Shown: piece by piece, positions 57,176-64,000 of the stretch
Layout of the letters: the number at the start of each line of letters is the position of its first letter
How positions within the stretch are numbered: position 1 is the stretch's first letter
From: Pyxicephalus adspersus
Taxonomy: Eukaryota > Chordata > Amphibia > Anura > Pyxicephalidae
Direction of reading: 5' to 3'
Length of the DNA: 64,000 nucleotides
NCBI RefSeq assembly: GCF_032062135.1
Contig: NC_092860.1
Span: 69,039,820 to 69,103,819, forward strand
Position numbers and translations under genes: made by a program
The notes under the pieces: model-generated
The model's input: the letters and a program-made list of their open reading frames with translations, nothing else
Databases searched by the model: none
What the model was told of the DNA's origin: nothing

Positions 57176-60100
57176 TTTCTCTGGCGTCTCCAGCACCCAC
57201 TTGAGACTGAAGGTTAGTACCTTTGTAGTTAGTATAGACCAAAAGGTCTCATTTCTGAAATGTAGAAAAAAGAAATTATTGCTAGCAATCCATTGCTCAA
57301 AGACTAGATCCTAAAAGCTTGAGGCAAAAGCTGGGTGACCTAATTTTGGAGTCATGGGAGAATACTGTGGCGATAAGTATGAACTAGGAAGGTAAGAATG
57401 AGCAATTTTTAAAGTTGGACCAATCGTAGGATGTTTAGACAGACCCCTGGAAAATTTTCATGCAATCCATGGGAGGCCTGCCAATAGTGGCTCTAAAAGG
57501 GTGCGTTCTATGGTAATCCAAGGTTTCTGCACCAATCTAACAAGCATGTCAGATAAGCTGCTGCATAGGATCTCAGAGGGTCTGAATGTCCTATTCCACC
57601 TTTGTCTTATACTAGTAATTGTGGCATAATTGTCATTTCAACAGTAGTATTTATACCAAACAAAGATAAAGTTCCCTGTTTCTATTTATTAAAAGTAAGA
57701 TTAATTTGAAGATAACAAGGGAGTAAAATTAGCATAAAAAAATCTGTCTGGGTTGGCAGTAATACGAATCCCAAGATAACAAATGTGTTCTGAGGCCCGC
57801 CAGAAAAAAAAACTATTACAGAGTTAGTAGATCAAAGTTGATGGGAGTGTCAAATTAAGAGCTATAGATTTGCCAAGATTTATTGTATACCAGATAAAAT
57901 TTGGTAATTAAATAGGGAAGAGAAATCAATGGATTAGTTAGAAAAAAATATTAGATGGTCGGTGAATGCAGTGAGTTTATGTTGTGATTACTGGACTGTA
58001 ATCGGCTGAATATTAGGGTTCTTTGTTATTGTTTAGAGAAAAAGGTTTCAAGGTAACTATAAAAGTAGATGGAGAGTGGGGACATCCCTGCCTTGTCTAA
58101 TTAGTGATATGAAACAGCTCCTAACATAATCTATTTACCTTCACCACTACTGAAGGGGGAGGCTCTAAAGCTTTTTCCCCTGTTGGTAGATAGTGTGGGC
58201 ATAGCTGATCAAAATAAACAGGAGAAGCCAAGGTGAGGAGTTAGTCTATTAGTAATGATTTTGGTAAAGAGTTTCAAATCACAGTCTAAAAGGGAGAAAG
58301 GGTGATAATTTGCACATACTGTAGAATCTTTACCTTCTTTTGAGCTAAGGGTAATGTGCACTTGAAGTGTATCAGAGGGTATCTTTACTAAGTGTAAGTG
58401 TATCTTTACTACCTGGAATTGCATTACCTGCATCCAATAAGTGTAAGGCTAGGCCTTATTTAAATAATTTATAGTAGGGCATACTAAGCCAAATTGGTCA
58501 ATTCCTCTGAAGTTTTTGGGATTTCCAAACCCTCTGAGCTGATTTTTCTAGGTAGGTATGTATACTCTTGGATTGAGTTACTGAGAGTATAAATTCTATA
58601 AATCTCTATAATAGAAATAGAAGGCTTACTTACAATCTATGTTCTAAAATTGTAAGAATTTTTGAATTGTAAGTATACAGAGTTTCCACTGGAGGTTTTG
58701 TCTGTAGGGACATACGATCGAACCTGTTTTTAGCAAAGCACCCTGGCCTAAATTCTACTTGGCTTATAACCAAATGCATTGCACATATGGTGACATTTAG
58801 CAAGTTTAGTTTTAGCTTTCTGCTAAAACTAAACTTGCTTCTCTTGCTGCAATTTAGTATGCAGCATTGGGTTTTTAGTAAGGATTGATTAAAGGGATTA
58901 CAGCTGAGCTTCATGGGAAAGTAGGGTATTTACCTGTGCCTGAGTTTCCTTTATAATTCTGGAACTGGCTTTTAGAGCCCCTCTGTATACAAACATTCCC
59001 CTGATGTAACATTTGTGTGTCTCCCATACCTTGTGGGATTGTTGGTAGCATTTACATTAGGTAAAAAGAATTCAGTTAGTTCTTTTGTGATATCCACCAC
59101 TATTTATGGGTGTAATATTTGTCCTTCAATCTTCATCTCTGTGCTGATTGTAAGGTAAATGGAAGTTATTAATATATATGTATACAGGTGCCTGATTAGA
59201 AAAAGTGCAAGAATCTATACATGAAGCTCACCCACAGAACAGTCTGGTACCAAAATTTATTCAATTGGGAAGAAGATTTCATGTGCCTAGTTATGGGGTG
59301 CTGGAGATGCCAAACATCCATTCATTAACTGGAATTAAAAAAAAGTCTTTCAATTCTATTCAGGGTAGAGCAGGAAAGGTGGGATGTCCCTCTAGAAAAA
59401 TCTAGAACGGAATCATCTGACAACAAGTCTCCTCCAATCACCATGGTTCCTGAAGAGAATTGTTTTAATTAATTGAGGGCTTCCTCAAAGAAAGAGAGTT
59501 GGTTGACATTGAGCACATGAAAACAAGCAAAGGTCGCTATAGACTTTCAAACATTGCTAGCTAAGAGCCGGGGTAATTAATACACATACAACTTTAAATT
59601 TGGAATCAGGTGATAAGCTATGGTAGCTATGAGGGGGGGAGGTGATTTGTGTGAGGTTGATTTGTGGAATTTTTCTTGTTTAAAGTGGGTTTTTTTGTAT
59701 GAAGCAGACATATGATCGCAAATGGTGCAGCTCAGAAAGAACCATAGAGCATTTGGCAGGATGATGCAGATCTTTAACATTAAAGTATACTACTCTAAAG
59801 ATATCCATCAGGTTTGGGGACACTGGAGAGTTAGGTAAAGGTAATAAGAGGATGGGAAAGATAAAGGAAAGAAGGTAAAACCAGGGAGGTAAAACTTGTT
59901 ATGTGGACAAATGTTAAGGACACACAGAGGCCTATATGAGAGAAAAAACATGGAGGACAGTCAGCAAAAGGCACAGGGCGGAAAGTGTTATAAAAAGACA
60001 TAGAAATTATATTAGGGCGTGAATGCAGTATCATACAAAACACAATCTATGTGACCATGGAAACACTGATCTAGTTATTAGATCCAAATGAGTGAAGATA

Positions 60101-60599
60101 AAGGCTATTGTGAGGTCCTATGGAGAGAGAATCAATTTCCCATACATACAGTTGCAGGGCGCTGGAGACTCCTGGAACTGTTGCGGTTGTCTTGGCCATG
60201 ACCTCAGGAGAAGTCCAACACCATGTGTCTCCAGGGGCAGGTAAATCATCTGTGTCTGGTCTAGTGGAGCCACCTGGAGCACTGCCAGGAAACGCTTTTG
60301 AGCAGGCAGTACAGCCATGTAAAGCAGAGTGTGCAGCTTCAACCTTATCAAAAGTGTGGATCGCTGTCATCTTGGACAAAGCTGTGTGTCTGGTGGAAGC
60401 TCCTGCTCCTAAGAAATAGGAGTAAAGATCTGTGGCTGCCCATGACTCAGAAGAGTTGTAAGACGTATAGGATGTGGGCATTCGGTACCAGTCACTGTGG
60501 ATCGTGCTGTAACCACTTAAGATGCCCCTCACCAGCCAGAGCTCTCACATCGTGCACATCTCCTCCATAGCCAGCTAGTCTTTCCCTTTTTGTCTTTTT

Positions 60600-60968
60600 T
60601 TGCTTTATACTTGAGCTGCTCAGCAACCTGTGGTCACTTTTGTCTGACTTACTTCTTCATGTTGCACCAGAGATTTTCTATCTCAGGAGACAGATCTGGA
60701 CTGCAGACAGGCAAATCAAGCTCATGGGCGATCTGTGAAGCCACACTTTTGTAGTTTGTGCAGTATGAGGCCTGGCATTGTCCTGCTAAAATTAACATAG
60801 AGTTCCTAGGACTTCTGTTTTATATTTGCCTAATGAGAGCAAACGTCTCTCAAAATTGTAATGTAAGCCTCCACATCAATAGTGCCTTCACATATACAAA
60901 GATCCCTAATGTTATGGGCACTGATGTAGCACCATACCATCACAGATGCTGGTTTTTGCACCTTTTGT
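60600..60968 (-). pseudogene. Tc1/mariner transposase C-terminal half (split element, part 2)
   Basis: Minus strand: KTSICDGMV resembles the KPASVMVWG block of a Tc1 transposase (about 60958-60930). Then comes QDNARPHTAQTTKVWLHR (about 60784-60731), with the second catalytic Asp, and after a frameshift LDLPVCSPDLSP.IENLWCNM (about 60723-60660), which holds the third acidic residue. It continues at 62578-62950 on the other side of a CR1 insertion. Confidence 0.75.
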
Positions 60969-60974
60969 TAATAA

Positions 60975-62378
60975 TTACATTTACATAATGACTATTACAA
61001 TTACATAGTTAAATAGTAAGTCAAGTTGAAAAAAAGCCATAAGTCCATCAAGTTCAACTACTAGGGAACTAAACATATCTCAGATATAAAACCATGTGGA
61101 CATAGTTGATCCAGAGAAAGGCAAAAAATAAAAAAAATAAATAATAACCCTGGTGCAATTTGCTCCAATAGTGGAAAAAAATCCTTCCTGATTCCATGAG
61201 GCAATCAGATGTTCCCTGGATCAACAGTCTCTGTTATCTTTACTTTAAGCTTTATTACTCAGTTATATTCTGTGCTTCTGAAAAGGATCCAGCTTTTTCT
61301 AAAAGAAATCTTTAGTATTTGCTTAAATTAATTATCTGGAGCATAAAACTTATTTTCCTCCAGACACAAAGAGTGCCCCCTTGTCCTTTGTAATGATCCT
61401 AAAGTGAATAGTTGGGAAGACAGTTCTCTATAGGGACCATTTATATTTTATACAGGGTAATCATATTCCCCTTTAAACGTCTCTTCCCCTTAAAGGGAAA
61501 ATAGTTTCAGTTCAGCTAATCTCTCCCCATGGCTGAGCTCCTTCATTCCTTTTATTAGTTTAGTTGCCCTTTCTGCACTCTCTTCAATTCTACAATGTCC
61601 TTTTTATTATGTTATTATTATGTCTCCATCTCTGCAGTCTATTCCTCTTTTAATACTAGAAATTACTTTGCTAGCTTTAGCTATGGCAGCTTGGCATTTC
61701 ATGCTATTATTAAGTCTATGATCCACCAGAACCCCCAGATCCTTTTCTATTTCTGACTCCTCCAATTGTATTCCCCCTAGACAGTATGAAGCATGCATGT
61801 TGTTAGCCCCCAAGAGCATAACTTAACATTTTGCAATAATAAATGTAATTTGCCACTTGGCTTCCCAATCAAACAGTAGATCTAGGTCAGCTTGTAGATT
61901 ATAGACATCCTGTATGGACTTAATTCCATAACTTAGTTTGGTGTCATCTGCAAACACAGAAATAGTACTTTTAATCCCAAACTCTATATCATTTATAAAG
62001 ATGTTAAACACTATAGGTCCCAACACTGAACCCTGGGGTACACCACTAATACCCTTGGACAGTTCAGAGTATGAATCATTGTTCACTACTTTTTGGATGC
62101 TGTCTTTAAGCCAGTTTTCTATACATTGATAGATTGACTTTTCTAAACCTATTGACCCTAACTTGCATATTAACTGTCTGTGGGGTACTGTGTCAAATGC
62201 TTTACCAAAATCCAAATATACTATATCAACTGCTACTCCACCGTCTACTTATTTCCCCATAAAAAAGATAGTATAATTGTACAAACTCCTTCATGTGGTT
62301 CTTTATCAAACTCTCTAGGACCTTTCCAACAATGGACGTTAAACTTACCGGTCTGATTGTCTGAATGGTATTTTTTTA
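60975..62378 (-). mobile_element. CR1 LINE, 5'-truncated, RT well preserved
   Basis: On the minus strand, SLIKNHMKEFVQ (about 62310) is followed by an open frame 62215-61823 with LDFGKAFDTVPHRQLICKLG, a ENWLKDSIQKVV segment, SGVPQGSVLGPIVFNIFIND and VFADDTKLSYG, so RT blocks including an intact FADD are present. 61819-61607 has LGGIQLEESEIEKDLGVLVD, and decayed sequence to 61500 reads AERATKLIKGMKELSHGERL. These follow the usual order of a CR1 pol C-terminus. The 3' UTR runs to ATTACATAG repeats near 61005-60975. It is inserted in a Tc1 element. Confidence 0.9.
61823..62215 (-). CDS. CR1 reverse-transcriptase fragment, open frame
   Basis: 130 codons without stop, covering the RT palm: AFDTVPH (first catalytic Asp region), GVPQGSVLGP and FADDTK (catalytic pair). 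It starts within the RT, so it is not a complete protein, and it lacks the endonuclease. It is the best-preserved LINE coding segment here, suggesting a comparatively young insertion. Confidence 0.8.
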   Translation of the reverse strand: MDFGKAFDTVPHRQLICKLGSIGLEKSIYQCIENWLKDSIQKVVNNDSYSELSKGISGVPQGSVLGPIVFNIFINDIEFGIKSTISVFADDTKLSYGIKSIQDVYNLQADLDLLFDWEAKWQITFIIAKC

Positions 62379-62391
62379 TTTTTGGCATACA

Positions 62392-62577
62392 GGGCCCGAT
62401 TTAATAAAGCTCACCAAGTATGGAGAGAATACACTTTCATCAGTGAAGCATGCCAAAGAAAACCTGGAAAAAAAATGTAATGACTAAAGAAATACATTCC
62501 AGGTTTGCTGGATCACCCAGCTTCACTGAAAAAAATGTATCCTCCCCAGCCTTGGAGTGGTTTATTAAATCAGGCCC
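62392..62577. repeat. Palindromic MITE family A, copy 5
   Basis: Starts GGGCCCGATTTAATAAAGCT and ends TTTATTAAATCAGGCCC. Internal arms carry ACTTTCATCAGTGAAGC and CAGCTTCACTGAAAAA. It abuts the 5' end of the CR1 copy and lies inside the Tc1 element. Confidence 0.87.
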
Positions 62578-62950
62578 AAAGAATCTAATGTCCGATTTTT
62601 TCCATAAACAAGTTTAAACATGAACTCATCTGACCACAGAACATGTTTCCATTGTCTTTCAATCTATCTCAGATGAGCTTGGGCCAATAGAACTCATCAT
62701 CATTATCAATTAATGAATAGCTTCCACTTCACACAATACAATTTTAGGGAGCATTTCTTGATGCAGCATCACAATGTTGATTTCCAACATTGTACTACCA
62801 GCCTGTGTCTATATCCATCACAGTAGCATGACAGTTTCACTCATTTAGCTTACACAGATTTATCCTGACTCCCAGAATAATTTTACAGTCTTGGCCTCAA
62901 TACTTTGTCTCAATACTCAATACATAGCCTCTGTCCCAAATTTTTTAGAG
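62578..62950 (-). pseudogene. Tc1/mariner transposase N-terminal half (split element, part 1)
   Basis: Minus-strand reading gives LPKLYCVKWKPFINN-like and YWPKLI*DRLKDNGN sequence, equivalent to the Tc1 stretch before the first catalytic Asp, then a WSDE-like block (FCGQMS in one frame, SDEF in another) and FKLVYGKN (about 62610-62590). The second half is at 60600-60968. Near 62930-62985 a plus-strand TCTGTCCCAAATTTTTTAGA resembles Tc1 end sequence, but the orientation is opposite to that expected, so the outer border is unclear. Confidence 0.6.
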
Positions 62951-63007
62951 TGTGTTATTCTAAATTTGTTTATGTTTAGGAAATAGAATTGTTTATCCGT
63001 AAAAACA

Positions 63008-63033
63008 CTAGAGAGCATTAATAAATCAGGCCC
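63008..63033. repeat. MITE family A terminal fragment
   Basis: CTAGAGAGCATTAATAAATC followed by AGGCCC equals the right end of family A; the rest of the element is missing. Confidence 0.6.
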
Positions 63034-64000
63034 ACTATGTAGATTTTTTTGTATCATTGTGGTATCATTTTGTATCATTATGGTATCATTTTAGCACATA
63101 CCAAGGAGAGCTAACAGCTGAAATGTTAGTTTTGGATTATATAATGTTCCAGTATGTTTTCTATGATAGTGGCCACAGTCTGTTCTCTTTAACAGCATGT
63201 TACAAAGGCCAGCACAATTCAGAACCTGTAAGCATTGAAAAATAGAATTAGAAATAGTATTAAAATACGGTTTTGTCCAAATTGTCCTGCTGCAGCCCCC
63301 AGGAATAGTCAGTAATCTAAGCCAACCTGATTTTTCCTTCTCAACTTTTTTGTCTCAAATTGTGGATTTTTCATTTGTTTGCAGATGTCAGGACCAACAA
63401 ATACTTCCTCTCTACTTACCTTGGGACCACTGTCAAGGCTCTTCATTGCAAATACAGTAGACTTTATTTAGTGCCCCTGACCCTGATTACCATGCTTCAC
63501 TCCAAAATTTGCAAAATAGACTTTCTTAGTCAAGGCAGTCATGCTTCTCTGTTGTTTTTTCACAATATAGTTTACAAGTATGTAACAAAACTGCCAAGCG
63601 AAATGCAACAACCTCGAGTAGCCACGAGAGCACAACTCTCAGATTCAGATTAGGGTTTTCAGGCCCATAAGGACCTTAAAAAGTTAAACAATTCTTTGAA
63701 ATGGTCTCTACACTCTAGAATTAGCCATCTGTCATATTTTGTGCCCCATATTTACAAACACCTCAAGAAACAAATAAAGTACTTTAAAAAGTTGAACCCC
63801 AAGCGAATAAAATATGCACAAATTATTGTAGTTACATATTCATTAATACATAATTAAATGTTTTAAAATGCAATCAGTGTGAGTACCTAAATATGAGGTG
63901 GTATAGTCTCTATTCTTCTGTTCAATTTTTGAAGCAGAATTAGGAGAGGGATTAAAAAAAAGCAGGTACGCTAAAGTGTGTGCTGATAGTAGGAGAGAAA
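63034..64000. other. No recognised feature (GIPC3 intron 1)
   Basis: AT-rich sequence to the window edge. A 97-codon plus-strand frame (63360-63653) does not resemble GIPC3 exon 2 or any family I know. A small direct repeat of GTGGTATCATTTTGTATCAT occurs at 63058-63092. Confidence 0.45.

Larger units (their letters stand above)
56040..60590 (-). mobile_element. L1/Tx1-type LINE, long but highly decayed
   Basis: Minus-strand traces in order: ORF1-like frame 60532-60071 (MTAIHTFDKVEAAHSALHGC); endonuclease-like sequence near 59460-59260 (MVIGGDLLSDDSVLDFS, then a NRIERLFFNS stretch and MDVWHLQHP); RT start GKDSTVCANYHPFSLLDCDL and TKIITNRLTPHL (58320-58225); a remnant of the YADD region near 57965; C-terminal remnants near 56470-56290. 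Two repeats are nested or adjoined (56540-57042 and 57090-57175). Stops are frequent. The 3' end near 56040 and the 5' end near 60590 are estimates. Confidence 0.65.

Noticed and set aside
63360..63653. 97-codon frame as GIPC3 exon 2
   Set aside because: It lacks the conserved LFCTLN / GGQIGLEDFIFAHV sequence expected in the next GIPC exon.

Overview
The window looks like vertebrate nuclear DNA, most probably from a frog or another amphibian. It is AT-rich, its genes are split into short exons with GT/AG borders, and most of it is decayed transposable elements of kinds common in amphibians: L1/Tx1-type LINEs, CR1, an L2-like LINE, Gypsy, DIRS, Tc1/mariner, hAT, piggyBac-like and palindromic MITEs. 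There are no operons, bacterial promoters or CRISPR arrays.

Two host genes are supported, both on the + strand. The last four coding exons of HMG20B (BRAF35) lie at 7311-7389, 21797-22012, 32438-32570 and 36444-36456 and encode the C-terminal 146 residues; the HMG-box exons should lie left of the window. GIPC3 exon 1 is at 55065-55328; the rest of that gene lies to the right. HMG20B and GIPC3 are neighbours in mammals, so this is conserved synteny. The two genes are about 18.6 kb apart here, and most of the recognisable sequence between them is repeats.

Layout. 1-7.3 kb (upstream intron): L1 fragment, a decayed copy of an unclassified gene family (here 'MADYCW'), an L2/CR1-like LINE, a MITE and an inverted-repeat element. 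7.4-21.8 kb (intron): three L1 fragments, two more MADYCW copies, a hAT MITE and a Tc1 element. 22.0-32.4 kb (intron): a 6.4-kb L1 with target-site duplications, and another L1. 32.6-36.4 kb (intron): a piggyBac-like element with perfect palindromes. 36.5-55 kb: HMG20B 3' UTR, CR1 and L1 fragments, then a nest in which a DIRS-like element (minus) is split by a Gypsy element (plus), itself split by a 3.26-kb hAT element. 55.3-64 kb (GIPC3 intron 1): MITE, L1, and a Tc1 split by CR1 and a MITE.

The most interesting item is the hAT element at 48796-52052. It keeps TIRs, a TATA promoter and the start of a BED-finger transposase, but the transposase catalytic core is not recognisable. Instead it holds about 240 intronless codons of a PCED1/FAM113-type PC-esterase, which suggests gene capture by a DNA transposon. 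Second is the MADYCW family, with three copies, whose residue pattern suggests an unclassified transposase-like protein. All calls come from reading and manual translation without database searches; element borders are approximate unless TIRs or TSDs are stated.
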